Source: Rhodomicrobium sp. Az07 (GTDB lineage Bacteria; Pseudomonadota; Alphaproteobacteria; Rhizobiales; Rhodomicrobiaceae). Taken from it: a stretch of DNA of 64,000 nucleotides. Below the pieces are notes generated by a model that did not search any database, was not told the origin of the DNA, and saw only the letters and a program-made list of their open reading frames with translations. Positions 29,782 to 39,350 of this stretch are shown here, piece by piece (within the stretch, counting starts at the first letter, position 1; the number at the start of each line of letters is the position of its first letter). A program made the position numbers and the translations under genes. The DNA lies in contig NZ_JAHFZG010000002.1 in assembly GCF_018619475.1 (NCBI RefSeq), forward strand, positions 186,001-250,000, given 5' to 3'.

Positions 29782-31662
29782 CTATTCGGCTGCGTATCGG
29801 CCCTGCTCCGCGATGGGTTCGGCGGACTCGCGCTCCTCCAGCAGGAAGCCGCCCGACTGCCGCGCCCAAAGGCTCGCATAAAGGCCGCCGTGACCGAGCA
29901 ACTCCTTGTGGGTGCCGTCCTCCACGATATGGCCCTTGTCCATCACGATCAGCCGGTCCATGGCCGAAATCGTCGACAGCCGGTGCGCGATGGCGATCAC
30001 GGTCTTGCCCTCCATGAGGTTATAGAGCTGATCCTGGATCGCCGCTTCCACCTCCGAATCGAGCGCTGCCGTCGCCTCGTCGAGGATCAGGATCGGCGCA
30101 TTCTTCAGCAGCACGCGGGCAATCGCAATGCGCTGGCGCTGACCGCCCGACAGCTTGACACCGCGTTCGCCCACCTGGGCGTCGTAACCTTTGTTGCCGT
30201 GGGAGTCCTGAAGATCGACGATAAAATCATGCGCGTGCGCCTTCCTGGCCGCCGCCACGATCTCTTCCATCGTCGCGGCCGGTTTTCCGTAACGGATATT
30301 GTCGGCAACCGAACGGTGCAGCAGCGAGGTGTCCTGCGTGACGAGGCCGATATTCTCGCGCAAGCTTTCCTGCCTGACGTGGGAGATATCTTGTCCGTCG
30401 ACCAGGATGCGGCCCGCCTCAAGGTCGTGGAACCGAAGGAGGATGTTGATGAGCGTGGACTTGCCCGCCCCCGAACGGCCCACCAGCCCGACCTTCTGCC
30501 CTGGCCGAATATCGAGCGTCAGATCCTGGATCAGCCCCTCGCCATGACCGTAATGGAAGCGAACGTTCTCATAGGCGATCGCGCCATTCGTGACTTCGAG
30601 CGACTTTGCCTCCGCTGCATCGACAACGGTCCACGGCTTGGAGAGCGCCTCCATACCGTCCTGAACCGCGCCGACATTGTCGAAAATTCCGGCGATCACC
30701 CACATGATCCACGAGGACATGTTGTTGATGCGAAGTGCAAGGCCGGTCGTCACGGCGATGGCGCCGAGGGTGATTGCACCCACGCTCCACAGCCAAAGCG
30801 CCAAGCCCGTCGTGCCAACGATCAGAAGGCCCGTGAGGACCAGCTGCGCCGTTTCGAACAGCGTAATCAGGCGAAGCTGCGCCTGAAACTTATGCAGGTG
30901 ATCCGAGATGGCATCCTTCGCGAAAGTCTCTTCGGCCTCGGTATGCGCAAAGAGCTTGACCGTGAGGATGTTGGTGTAGCTGTCCGTGATGCGACCGATC
31001 AACGTTGAGCGGGCATCGGCTCCCGCCTTTGCGAGCAGAATGAGGCGTGGCACGAAGAACCACACCATCGCCGCATAGCCAAGAAGCCATAGCAGCAGCG
31101 GAATCAGAAGGCGGACGTCGAGATCGATGAAGATGACGGCGGCCGTGAGCCAGTAGATCGCGAAGAACCACAGCGCGTCCACGACATCGACAACCGTCTG
31201 GCGCAGGGCCTGCCCGGTCTGAACGACGCGGTTGGCGATGCGGCCCGCGAAGTCGTTTTGAAAGAAGGAGAGGCTCTGGCGAAGCGTGTAGCGGTGTTGT
31301 CTCCAGCGCACCAGCGCCTGCGCGTTCGCGTTGACGGTCTGATGGATGAGCAGCGAATGGATCGCGAACACAATCGGGCGGAAGACGAGCGCCACGATCG
31401 CCATGAAAATCAGCGTCGTGCCGTGCTCCTGGAAGAACGCGGACGGGTTTTCCGCCGACTTCGCCAGGTCGACGATCTCCCCCAAAAAGGTGAACAGGGC
31501 GACTTCGATAAGGGCGCCGACCACGCCGGCGACAAGCACGAAGACGAAAACCCAGGACATGCCACGGAGATAATGCCAGTAGAAGGCAAGAAGCGTCTGC
31601 GGCGGCTGCACAATTGGGGCCGCCCTGAATGGGTCAATAAGCTTTTCAAACCAGGAAAACAT
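29782..31662 (-). CDS. ABC exporter, fused membrane and ATPase domains
   Basis: The 626-residue half-transporter has an exporter membrane domain with six helices (about 37-335) and a nucleotide-binding domain with Walker A GRSGAGKST (395-403), signature LSGGQRQR (504-511) and Walker B ILILDEATAALD (E529). A D-loop and H-loop (AHRLSTI) follow. It resembles MsbA/multidrug-type exporters common in Hyphomicrobiales; the substrate cannot be assigned. It lies between convergent cysA and the DAHP synthase gene, and is probably monocistronic. Confidence 0.88.
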   Translation of the reverse strand: MFSWFEKLIDPFRAAPIVQPPQTLLAFYWHYLRGMSWVFVFVLVAGVVGALIEVALFTFLGEIVDLAKSAENPSAFFQEHGTTLIFMAIVALVFRPIVFAIHSLLIHQTVNANAQALVRWRQHRYTLRQSLSFFQNDFAGRIANRVVQTGQALRQTVVDVVDALWFFAIYWLTAAVIFIDLDVRLLIPLLLWLLGYAAMVWFFVPRLILLAKAGADARSTLIGRITDSYTNILTVKLFAHTEAEETFAKDAISDHLHKFQAQLRLITLFETAQLVLTGLLIVGTTGLALWLWSVGAITLGAIAVTTGLALRINNMSSWIMWVIAGIFDNVGAVQDGMEALSKPWTVVDAAEAKSLEVTNGAIAYENVRFHYGHGEGLIQDLTLDIRPGQKVGLVGRSGAGKSTLINILLRFHDLEAGRILVDGQDISHVRQESLRENIGLVTQDTSLLHRSVADNIRYGKPAATMEEIVAAARKAHAHDFIVDLQDSHGNKGYDAQVGERGVKLSGGQRQRIAIARVLLKNAPILILDEATAALDSEVEAAIQDQLYNLMEGKTVIAIAHRLSTISAMDRLIVMDKGHIVEDGTHKELLGHGGLYASLWARQSGGFLLEERESAEPIAEQGRYAAE

Positions 31663-31993
31663 GGCTTTGCTCGCGCTATGAGTTGAATTTTGCGCGGCAA
31701 AGCGAAGTCAGGTGTTCGCGGACGCTCGCGCTCGATCAGAAAATTTCTTCTGTCGCATTGTTTGGGAGATTTCTTTGCTCTCGCTGCAACGATTGGAGCG
31801 GAGCTTTTAGCACAGAAAGATGAATTTGGGAAGCGGCTGCCCTTCGCGATTACCGACGTGTGCATCCACTCGTCGACTGGTCGCTCCGCCTCGACCCATC
31901 GCCCTGGCGCTCGCGGAACCCGCGCCGCTGACGGCCTGGGCAGGCAAGGCGCTTTCCAGACAGCCCTTTATCCCATTCAAAACGCAAACCAAC
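31663..31993. other. Gene-free stretch upstream of the ABC exporter
   Basis: About 330 bases, 410 including the terminator to its right. It should contain the exporter promoter on the minus strand; the T-rich 31735-31785 region is the most promoter-like part. No gene was recognised. Confidence 0.4.
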
Positions 31994-32021
31994 AAAAAAC
32001 CCCGCCAAAAAGACGGGGTTT
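31994..32021 (-). terminator. Rho-independent terminator of the DAHP synthase gene
   Basis: On the minus strand, stem AAACCCCG/CGGGGTTT has a 9-base loop and a run of at least five T residues. It lies 53 bases past the DAHP synthase stop. Confidence 0.85.
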
Positions 32022-32073
32022 GTCAGCAGTCTGAGGGCGCGCCTTCCGGCGGCTTCTTGCATCCGTATCGGCG

Positions 32074-33465
32074 TTACTCCGCCGCGAAAAACACCGCCTT
32101 CGCCTCATGAAGCGAGCGGTCGCGGCGCAGGCGCTCCGCGACGAGGAACGCGAGTTCAAGCGCCTGATCGGCGTTGAGGCGCGGATCGCAATAGGTGTGG
32201 TAGCGGTTCGACAGATCGGCGTCCGAGATCGAATGCGCGCCGCCGGTGCACTCGGTCACGTCCTTGCCGGTCATCTCTACATGCAGGCCGCCCGGATAGA
32301 CGCCCTCCGCCTGGCAGATGTCGAAGAAGTTTTCCACCTCGGCCAGAACCTGATTGAACGGGCGCGTCTTGTAGCCGCTCGCCGACTTGATCGTATTGCC
32401 GTGCATCGGATCGCAGGACCAGATCACGATCTTGCCCTCGCTCTTCACGGCGCGGATCAGCTCCGGCAGATATTTGCCGACCTTGTCCGCGCCGAAACGC
32501 GCGATGAGGGTGAGGCGGCCCGGCTCGTTCGTCGGGTTCAGGATGTCGATCAGGTCGATGAGTTCGTCCGGCTTCATGCTCGGGCCGATCTTGACGCCGA
32601 TGGGGTTCCGGATGCCGCGCAGGAATTCGACATGCGCGTGGTCGAGTTGGCGCGTGCGGTCGCCGATCCACAGGAAGTGGCCCGACGTGGCATACCAGTT
32701 GCCGCTCGTCGAATCGATGCGCGCGAACGCCTGTTCGTAGCCGAGAAGCAGCGCCTCGTGGCTCGTGTAGAAATCGGTCGTCCGCAGCCGCTCGGAATTG
32801 TCCGACGTGACGCCGCAGGCGCGCATGAATTGCAGCGTGTCGGAGATGCGGTTCGCAAGCTCCTCGTAGCGCTCGCCCGCCGGGCTGTCCTTCACGAAGC
32901 CGAGCGTCCACTGATGCACGCGTTCGAGATCGGCGTAGCCCCCTTGCGCGAAGGCGCGCAGCAGGTTCAGCGTCGCCGCCGACTGGCGATAGGCCTTGAG
33001 CAGGCGGCGCGGATCGGGAATTCGCGATTCAGGCGAGAAAGCGATGTCGTTGATGATGTCGCCGCGATAGCTCGGCAGCTCGACGTCGCCATGCTTCTCC
33101 GTCGGCGCGGAACGCGGCTTCGCGAACTGGCCCGCGATGCGCCCGACCTTCACCACCGGGCGGCTGCCGGCATAGGTCAGCACCACGGCCATTTGCAGGA
33201 ACACGCGGAAGAAGTCGCGGATGGAATCCCCGCCATGCTCGGAGAAGCTTTCCGCGCAGTCGCCGCCCTGAAGCAGGAAGCCGCGCCCGTGCGCCACTTC
33301 TGCGAGACCCTTTTGCAGTCCGCGCGCCTCGCCCGCAAACACGAGCGGCGGAAAGGTGGAAAGCTCCTTCTCGACCGCGGCAAGTTCTGCTTCGTCGGGA
33401 TACACCGGAACCTGCTCGACAGGTTTTGATCTCCAGCTTTCCGGCGTCCAACGCGGCGATGACAT
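32074..33465 (-). CDS. aroG: 3-Deoxy-7-phosphoheptulonate (DAHP) synthase, class II
   Basis: The 463-residue enzyme is of the plant/mycobacterial class II. It begins [20 protein letters not shown], then has [27 protein letters not shown] (metal-binding Cys) and the conserved [10 protein letters not shown] and [15 protein letters not shown]. It condenses PEP and erythrose-4-phosphate in the first step of the shikimate pathway. The start at 33465 follows AAGGAG; the frame opens earlier at 33519 without family resemblance. Divergent from gatC across 220 bases. A chorismate mutase gene lies 2 kb away in the divergent operon. Confidence 0.94.
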   Translation of the reverse strand: MSSPRWTPESWRSKPVEQVPVYPDEAELAAVEKELSTFPPLVFAGEARGLQKGLAEVAHGRGFLLQGGDCAESFSEHGGDSIRDFFRVFLQMAVVLTYAGSRPVVKVGRIAGQFAKPRSAPTEKHGDVELPSYRGDIINDIAFSPESRIPDPRRLLKAYRQSAATLNLLRAFAQGGYADLERVHQWTLGFVKDSPAGERYEELANRISDTLQFMRACGVTSDNSERLRTTDFYTSHEALLLGYEQAFARIDSTSGNWYATSGHFLWIGDRTRQLDHAHVEFLRGIRNPIGVKIGPSMKPDELIDLIDILNPTNEPGRLTLIARFGADKVGKYLPELIRAVKSEGKIVIWSCDPMHGNTIKSASGYKTRPFNQVLAEVENFFDICQAEGVYPGGLHVEMTGKDVTECTGGAHSISDADLSNRYHTYCDPRLNADQALELAFLVAERLRRDRSLHEAKAVFFAAE

Positions 33466-33684
33466 AATCAAGCTCCTTCGCGCGAGCATGCGCTTGCGCC
33501 CTACAGTCCCATTTCCCAAGCCGTGTTATAAGGATTGTGAAGCGTTCCGACAACTTTTACGATTTCGGTTTGCAAATGCGCCATTCCAGAATCCAGTCCG
33601 GCAATAGACTGTTGCGGAGCGAAGCTGAACCGGCGTACAAAAAGTTCGACTATTTTCAGCCTAATCGTCGGCAAAAATCCCAAA

Positions 33685-33981
33685 ATGGCAAAAACTGAAA
33701 TCGATGAAGCGACGGTGCGGCGGATCGCGCATCTCGCCCGTGTCAAGGTTACTGCGGAAGAGGCGACGAGCCTTCAGCGCGAACTGAACGGCATCCTCTC
33801 CTGGGTAGAAGAATTGAACGCGATCCCCACGGACGGCGTCGAGCCGCTGACGAGTGTGGGCGGCGCGAAGCTTCACATGCGCGAGGATGCGGTGACGGAC
33901 GGCAACAAGCCCGCCGCCGTGCTCAAGAACGCGCCGAAGTCCGAAGACGGATTTTTCCTCGTTCCGAAGGTCATCGAATAG
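33685..33981 (+). CDS. gatC: Asp/Glu-tRNA(Asn/Gln) amidotransferase subunit C
   Basis: The 98-residue GatC begins [20 protein letters not shown] and has the conserved middle [21 protein letters not shown]. It wraps the A and B subunits of the amidotransferase that corrects mischarged Glu-tRNA(Gln) and Asp-tRNA(Asn). It is the first gene of gatC-gatA and is 4 bases from gatA. The promoter is shared with the divergent DAHP synthase gene. Confidence 0.94.
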   Translation: MAKTEIDEATVRRIAHLARVKVTAEEATSLQRELNGILSWVEELNAIPTDGVEPLTSVGGAKLHMREDAVTDGNKPAAVLKNAPKSEDGFFLVPKVIE

Positions 33982-33985
33982 CCCC

Positions 33986-35566
33986 ATGTCGAACACCATG
34001 TCGTTGAACGAACTGACGCTTTCCGAAGCGCGCGACAAGCTCCGCGCCAAGGAAATCACCGCCACCGAACTTACCGAAGCGTGCCTGTCCGCCATCGAGG
34101 CGGGCAACGACGCGCTGAAGGCCTATCTCGTCGTCACCGCCGACAAGGCGCTGGAACAGGCGAAGAGGAGCGACGAGCGCCTCGCCAAGACGTCGAAAGA
34201 CGCGCGCGCGCTCGAAGGCATACCGCTCGGCATCAAGGATCTGTTCTGCACGGACGGCATACGCACCACGGCCGGTTCACACATCCTCGGCAATTTCGAA
34301 CCGCCCTACGAGTCGACGGTCACGCAGAATTTATGGGACGCGGGCGCGGTGATGCTCGGCAAGCTCAACATGGACGAGTTCGCCATGGGCTCATCCACGG
34401 AGACGAGCTACTACGGGCAAACGGTGAACCCGTGGCGCGCGAAAGGCTCGACGGAGAACCTAGTGCCGGGCGGATCGTCCGGCGGATCGTCGTCGGCGGT
34501 GGCGGCGGGCCTGTGCATGGCCGCGACCGCTTCGGATACGGGCGGTTCGATCCGCCAGCCCGCAGCCTTCACCGGCACCGTCGGCATCAAGCCGACCTAT
34601 GGCCGCTGCTCGCGCTACGGCATGGTGGCGTTCGCCTCCTCGCTCGATCAGGCAGGGCCGATCACGCGCTCCATCAAGGACGCGGCGCTGATGCTTCAGG
34701 CGATGGCGAGCTACGATCTGAAGGATTCGACCAGCGTCGACCGTCCGCTGCCCGACCTCGAAAAGGCGCTGACGCAGAAGTTCAAGGGCCTCAGGATCGG
34801 CGTGCCGAAGGAATATCGCGTCGACGGCATGTCGAAGGAGATCGAGGCGCTTTGGGAAAAGGGCATCGACATCTATCGTCAGGCGGGCGCCGAGATCGTG
34901 GACATCAGCCTGCCGCACACGCACGCGGCACTGCCCGCGTATTATATCGTCGCGCCCGCCGAGGCGTCGTCGAACCTCGCGCGCTATGACGGCGTGCGCT
35001 ATGGGCTTCGCGAGAACGGCCGCGATATCGTGGACATGTATGAGGAGACGCGCAGCCACGGCTTCGGCGCGGAAGTGAAGCGGCGCATCCTCATCGGCAC
35101 CTACGTCCTTTCGGCGGGCTATTACGACGCCTATTATCTCAAGGCGCAGAAGGTACGCTCGCTCATCAAGCGCGACTTCGATGACGCCTTCGAGACGGTG
35201 GACGTGGTGCTGACGCCGACGACGCCGACGCCCGCCTTTGGCCTCGGTTCGAAGAAGGACGCCGATCCGGTAGAGATGTATCTGAACGACATCTTCACTG
35301 TGACCGTGAACATGGCGGGGCTTCCGGGTCTTTCGGTGCCGGGTGGCCTGTCCGCCGAAGGGTTGCCGCTCGGCCTCCAGCTCATCGGCAAGCCGTTCGA
35401 CGAGGCGACGGTGCTTCGTGCCGGTCAGGTGATCGAGGACGCGGTGGGCCGCATGCCCATCCCGGATGCATGGTGGGCCGGTGCGGCATCGAAGCCCGCA
35501 GGCAAGGCGAAGAAGAAGGTTGAAGCCGCCGACGCGCCAGAGAAGAAAGCGAAAAGGAAGAAATGA
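33986..35566 (+). CDS. gatA: Asp/Glu-tRNA amidotransferase subunit A (glutaminase)
   Basis: The 526-residue amidase-signature protein has the triad K84 (LGIKDLF), cis-S164 ([11 protein letters not shown]) and nucleophile S188 ([10 protein letters not shown]), with canonical 80/24 spacing. It releases ammonia from glutamine for GatB. Compared with the usual 485-495 residues it carries a Lys/Ala-rich C-terminal tail of about 30 residues ([16 protein letters not shown]...). The stop overlaps the chorismate mutase start (ATGA), so the two are coupled. gatB is separated by two unrelated genes. Confidence 0.95.
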   Translation: MSNTMSLNELTLSEARDKLRAKEITATELTEACLSAIEAGNDALKAYLVVTADKALEQAKRSDERLAKTSKDARALEGIPLGIKDLFCTDGIRTTAGSHILGNFEPPYESTVTQNLWDAGAVMLGKLNMDEFAMGSSTETSYYGQTVNPWRAKGSTENLVPGGSSGGSSSAVAAGLCMAATASDTGGSIRQPAAFTGTVGIKPTYGRCSRYGMVAFASSLDQAGPITRSIKDAALMLQAMASYDLKDSTSVDRPLPDLEKALTQKFKGLRIGVPKEYRVDGMSKEIEALWEKGIDIYRQAGAEIVDISLPHTHAALPAYYIVAPAEASSNLARYDGVRYGLRENGRDIVDMYEETRSHGFGAEVKRRILIGTYVLSAGYYDAYYLKAQKVRSLIKRDFDDAFETVDVVLTPTTPTPAFGLGSKKDADPVEMYLNDIFTVTVNMAGLPGLSVPGGLSAEGLPLGLQLIGKPFDEATVLRAGQVIEDAVGRMPIPDAWWAGAASKPAGKAKKKVEAADAPEKKAKRKK

Positions 35567-35880
35567 GCACGCCCCGTAAAGCCGCCGATTGCGAGAACAT
35601 GGATCAGGTTCGCGTGGAAATCGACCGCGTGGACGACGCGATTCTCGACCTTGTCGCCGAGCGCTTCTCCTATGTGGACCGCGCGTGGCAACTGAAGAAG
35701 AACACGCACGAAGCGACGGTGCCGTGGCGCATCCGGCAGGTGATCGACAGGGTCGAGGCCCGCGCGAAGGATCGCGGCCTGCCGCCGGAACTCGCCGTTG
35801 CGCTCTGGCGTCAGATGATCGGCTGGTTTATTCAGTACGAGGAAGAGAAGCTCGCGAAACGCGGAGAGCCGAAGGACTGA
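35563..35880 (+). CDS. Chorismate mutase (AroQ fold)
   Basis: The 105-residue all-helical AroQ-type protein has the opening helix [24 protein letters not shown], a central [12 protein letters not shown] and a last helix [20 protein letters not shown]. It converts chorismate to prephenate; a PchB-like isochorismate-pyruvate lyase role is less likely because no salicylate genes are nearby. It is ATGA-coupled to gatA and 4 bases upstream of the DUF2141 gene. The class II DAHP synthase that some short chorismate mutases bind is encoded divergently 2 kb upstream. Confidence 0.85.
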   Translation: MSTPRKAADCENMDQVRVEIDRVDDAILDLVAERFSYVDRAWQLKKNTHEATVPWRIRQVIDRVEARAKDRGLPPELAVALWRQMIGWFIQYEEEKLAKRGEPKD

Positions 35881-35884
35881 CGCG

Positions 35885-36538
35885 ATGGCTCGCCCTGACC
35901 GCATACTCCGGCGCTTGCCGTTGCCCTTCGCTGTTCCGCAGCGGGATCGGGGCGAAGGGCGCGCGCGCGGTTCGGCGGCCATTCCCGAAACCTTTCACGC
36001 GGGCGTTGGCGCGACCCGCCTCGGCGTTCGTGTCGGTATCGCGCTTGCGGCTTTGGCCGGAGCGGCGCCCGCGCTTGCGGACGATTTCGCGGATCTGCGC
36101 GTCGATGTTTCGGGCCTGCGCAGCTACAAGGGCCGTGTCGTCCTCGCGCTCTGGGCCGACACTGCCGACTCGTCGAAATATCCGAAACACACCAAGATCC
36201 AGTTCCGCGACGAGCGCCCCGACGATCCGCCCTGCGACTTCGCGAATTTCCCGGTCTGCATCCGCTCGCTCGGCAGCTTGCAGAACCTCACCGTGTCCTA
36301 CACCTTTCCGCATATCCCCGAGGGCGACTACGCGGTGTTTGTGTTCCACGACGAAAACAGCAATGGCATTTTCGATACCGGCCTTTTCAAACGGCCCATC
36401 GAGGGGCGCGGCTTCAGCCAGATGCTTCCCGAAGACGTGAATCCACTCGCGGCGCGGATCGGATTCTACAAGGCGCGCTTCGCGCTTGCCGCGCCGAGAA
36501 CGCTTGTCATCGGGCTTCGCTATCCGCCGCGCTTCTAG
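35885..36538 (+). CDS. DUF2141 domain secreted protein
   Basis: The 217-residue protein has a long basic N-terminus of about 45 residues, a hydrophobic signal segment ([16 protein letters not shown], about 49-64), and a DUF2141 domain. That domain shows [19 protein letters not shown], then [20 protein letters not shown] and PIEGRGFS. The DxNxNGxxDxG stretch looks like a calcium- or metal-binding loop. Function is unknown. The true start may lie further in, since the long leader is atypical. It sits between chorismate mutase and gatB. Confidence 0.75.
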   Translation: MARPDRILRRLPLPFAVPQRDRGEGRARGSAAIPETFHAGVGATRLGVRVGIALAALAGAAPALADDFADLRVDVSGLRSYKGRVVLALWADTADSSKYPKHTKIQFRDERPDDPPCDFANFPVCIRSLGSLQNLTVSYTFPHIPEGDYAVFVFHDENSNGIFDTGLFKRPIEGRGFSQMLPEDVNPLAARIGFYKARFALAAPRTLVIGLRYPPRF

Positions 36539-36588
36539 CGCGCGACAAGCGAGGCCGCTCAATCAAACGGACCACCTGGACGAAACCC

Positions 36589-38064
36589 ATGGCAGACACC
36601 AGAAAAGAAAACCTCATCGACGGCGCGACAGGCCCCTGGGAAGTGATCGTGGGCATGGAGGTGCATGCGCAGGTGCTGTCCAACGCGAAGCTTTTCTCCG
36701 GCGCGTCGGCGGCTTTCGGCGGCGAACCGAACAGCCATGTGAGCCTCGTGGACGCGGCCATGCCCGGCATGCTGCCCGTCATCAACGTGGAATGCGTGAA
36801 ACAGGCGATCCGCACCGGCCTCGGGCTCAAGGCGCAGATCAACCGCCGCTCGGTGTTCGACCGCAAGAACTACTTCTACCCCGACCTGCCGCAAGGCTAT
36901 CAGATTTCGCAGTTCAAGTTTCCCATCGTCGGCGAGGGCATCGTCACGGTCGACCTGAAGGACTATTCCTTCGATGTCGGCATCGAGCGCCTGCACCTTG
37001 AGCAGGACGCGGGCAAGAGCCTGCACGATCAGGATCCGGACCATTCCTATGTGGACCTGAACCGCTCCGGTGTTGCGCTGATGGAAATCGTCTCGAAACC
37101 GGACATCCGCTCGTCGGAGGAGGCGAAGGCCTACATCACCAAGCTTCGCACCATCCTGCGCTATCTCGGCACCTGCGACGGCAACATGGAGGAAGGCTCG
37201 CTCCGTGCGGACGTGAACGTGTCCGTGAGGAAGCAGGGCGCGCCGCTCGGCACGCGCTGCGAGATCAAGAACGTGAACTCCATCCGCTTCATCGGGCAGG
37301 CCATCGAATACGAGGCGCGCCGCCAGATCGACGTGATCGAAGACGGCGGCACCATCAAGCAGGAGACGCGGCTGTTCGATGCGAAATCGGGCAAGACTCG
37401 CTCCATGCGCTCGAAGGAAGAGGCGCACGACTACCGTTATTTCCCCGACCCGGACCTGCTGCCGCTCGAAGTCTCGGAAGCGTTCGTCGAGGATCTGAAG
37501 ACGGTATTGCCGGAATTGCCGGACGAAAAGCGGGCGCGCTTCATGAGCGACTACGCGCTTTCGGCCTATGACGCGGGTGTGCTCATCTCGGACCGCGCCT
37601 CGGCGGACTTTTACGAGGCCGTCGCCAGGGGCCGCGACCCGAAGCTCGCCGCGAACTGGATGATGGGCGACTTCTTCGCCGCGCTGAACAAGACGGGCAA
37701 GGACATCACCGAAAGCCCGATTTCGGCGGCGCAACTCGGGGAGTTGATCGACCTTATCTCGTCCGACGTCGTCTCCGGCCGCATCGCGAAGGAAGTGTTC
37801 GAGATCATGCTCGAAAAAGGCGGCATGCCGGGCGAGATCGTCGAGGAACGCGGCCTGAAGCAGGTGACGGATACCGGCGCCATCGAAAAGGTGGTGGACG
37901 AGATCATCGCGGCGAACCCGAAGCAGGTCGAGCAGGTGCAGACGAAGCCGAAGACGCTCGGCTGGTTCGTCGGGCAGGTGATGCGCGCCACGGGCGGCAA
38001 GGCGAACCCCGACGCGGTCAACGCTCTCCTGCGCCAGAAGCTTCAGGTGCCGGAGGAGGTCTGA
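36589..38064 (+). CDS. gatB: Asp/Glu-tRNA amidotransferase subunit B
   Basis: The 491-residue GatB begins [25 protein letters not shown], followed by [24 protein letters not shown]. The helical and YqeY tail domains end with [13 protein letters not shown]. It contains the kinase-like site that activates the glutamate/aspartate carried on tRNA. It is separated from gatCA by the chorismate mutase and DUF2141 genes. The next gene begins 126 bases later. Confidence 0.96.
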   Translation: MADTRKENLIDGATGPWEVIVGMEVHAQVLSNAKLFSGASAAFGGEPNSHVSLVDAAMPGMLPVINVECVKQAIRTGLGLKAQINRRSVFDRKNYFYPDLPQGYQISQFKFPIVGEGIVTVDLKDYSFDVGIERLHLEQDAGKSLHDQDPDHSYVDLNRSGVALMEIVSKPDIRSSEEAKAYITKLRTILRYLGTCDGNMEEGSLRADVNVSVRKQGAPLGTRCEIKNVNSIRFIGQAIEYEARRQIDVIEDGGTIKQETRLFDAKSGKTRSMRSKEEAHDYRYFPDPDLLPLEVSEAFVEDLKTVLPELPDEKRARFMSDYALSAYDAGVLISDRASADFYEAVARGRDPKLAANWMMGDFFAALNKTGKDITESPISAAQLGELIDLISSDVVSGRIAKEVFEIMLEKGGMPGEIVEERGLKQVTDTGAIEKVVDEIIAANPKQVEQVQTKPKTLGWFVGQVMRATGGKANPDAVNALLRQKLQVPEEV

Positions 38065-38189
38065 TCCTTCCGGCGCGACTGCGGCAAGTTCGGTCGACTT
38101 TTCGGCAAAAATGGCGCATAAACGCGACAAATAGGCCAGACGGCGCGCCTGGGGGAATGCCTGGTGCGCTTTTGCACAAGAGGTGAGGC

Positions 38190-39224
38190 ATGCCGCGTCC
38201 AACCCACGCTATCCGCATCCACGCCTATGGCGGCCCCGAAGTTCTCCAATGGGAGGAAGTGGAGGTCGGCGCGCCCGGTCCCGGTGAGGTGAAGATCCGC
38301 CAGCACGCCGTGGGTGTCAACTACCTCGACGTGTATCACCGCACGGGGCTCTATCCGCAGCCGTCCTTTCCGTTCACGCCGGGCAGCGAAGGCGCGGGCA
38401 AGGTGATCGAGGTCGGCGAGGGCGTGACCGATCTGGCGGTGGGCGACCACGTGGCTTATGCATGGCCGCTCGGCGGCTACGCCGAACAACGGCTGATACC
38501 GGCCGACCGGCTCGTGAAGATCCCGAGCGAATTTCCCTATGAGACGGCGGCGATGATGATGCTGCAAGGCATGACTGTGCGCTATCTCCTGAAGGAGACC
38601 TTCCCCGTCACGAAGGACACGGTGCTGCTGTGGCACGCGGCGGCGGGCGGCGTGGGCCTCATCGCCTGCCAGTGGGCGCACCACATCGGCGCGACGATCA
38701 TCGGCACGGCGGGCACGGACGAGAAGGCGCAACTCGCTCGCGTGCATGGTTGCACGCATGTCATCAACTACCGCACCGAGAATTTCGTCGAGCGCGTGAA
38801 GGAAATCACCGGCGGGCGCGGCGTCGACGTGGTCTACGACTCCGTCGGCAAGGACACCTTCGCCGGTTCGCTCGATTGCCTGCGTCCGCGCGGCTTGTTC
38901 GTGAACTTCGGCAATGCGTCCGGCCCGGTGCCGCCGTTCGACCTCGGCGTTCTCGCGAAGAAGGGCTCGCTCTACGTCACGCGGCCCACGCTGTTCACGC
39001 ACATCGCCACGCGCGCCGCGCTGCTCGAAGCCGCGACCGATGTCATCGATATGGTGCAACTCGGCCGCGTGAGGATCAACGCCGGGAAGGTCTATCGCAT
39101 GTCGGAAGCCGCCGAGGCGCACCGTGCGCTCGAAGCGCGCGAGACGACGAGTTCCATCGTGCTGCTGGCGGATTATGCCGCGCGGCGCGTGCCGTCGGCG
39201 CATCGGGGCAGCGGCATGATCTGA
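38190..39224 (+). CDS. NADPH:quinone oxidoreductase (MDR superfamily, Qor type)
   Basis: The 344-residue zinc-independent medium-chain dehydrogenase/reductase begins HAIRIHAYGGPEVLQWEEVEVG. The cofactor loop is LLWHAAAGGVGLIACQWAHHIGA, followed by VVYDSVGKDTFAGSLDCL. Catalytic zinc ligands are absent, as expected for quinone oxidoreductases, which reduce quinones with NADPH. The C-terminal 20 residues (AARRVPSAHRGSG) extend beyond the usual 324-327-residue length. A 9-bp hairpin terminator-like element lies between it and serS. Confidence 0.88.
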   Translation: MPRPTHAIRIHAYGGPEVLQWEEVEVGAPGPGEVKIRQHAVGVNYLDVYHRTGLYPQPSFPFTPGSEGAGKVIEVGEGVTDLAVGDHVAYAWPLGGYAEQRLIPADRLVKIPSEFPYETAAMMMLQGMTVRYLLKETFPVTKDTVLLWHAAAGGVGLIACQWAHHIGATIIGTAGTDEKAQLARVHGCTHVINYRTENFVERVKEITGGRGVDVVYDSVGKDTFAGSLDCLRPRGLFVNFGNASGPVPPFDLGVLAKKGSLYVTRPTLFTHIATRAALLEAATDVIDMVQLGRVRINAGKVYRMSEAAEAHRALEARETTSSIVLLADYAARRVPSAHRGSGMI

Positions 39225-39307
39225 AGCGTGGCCGCATTCGGCCGGATCGACGGCGCCCCGTCTTTACGCCCGCGCGCGAGCCTTCTATAGCTGACGCAAA
39301 CCATTCG

Positions 39308-39338
39308 ATGGCCGGGGCATTCCCGGCCATGCTTCTTT
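39308..39338 (+). terminator. Hairpin between qor-type gene and serS, possible attenuator
   Basis: A perfect 9-bp stem ATGGCCGGG/CCCGGCCAT with a GCATT loop is followed by GCTTCTTT. It begins 84 bases after the quinone oxidoreductase stop and ends 12 bases before the serS GTG start, so it would also sit in the serS leader RNA. It may be a terminator, an attenuator of serS, or both. Confidence 0.5.
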
Positions 39339-39350
39339 GGGAGACGTTCC

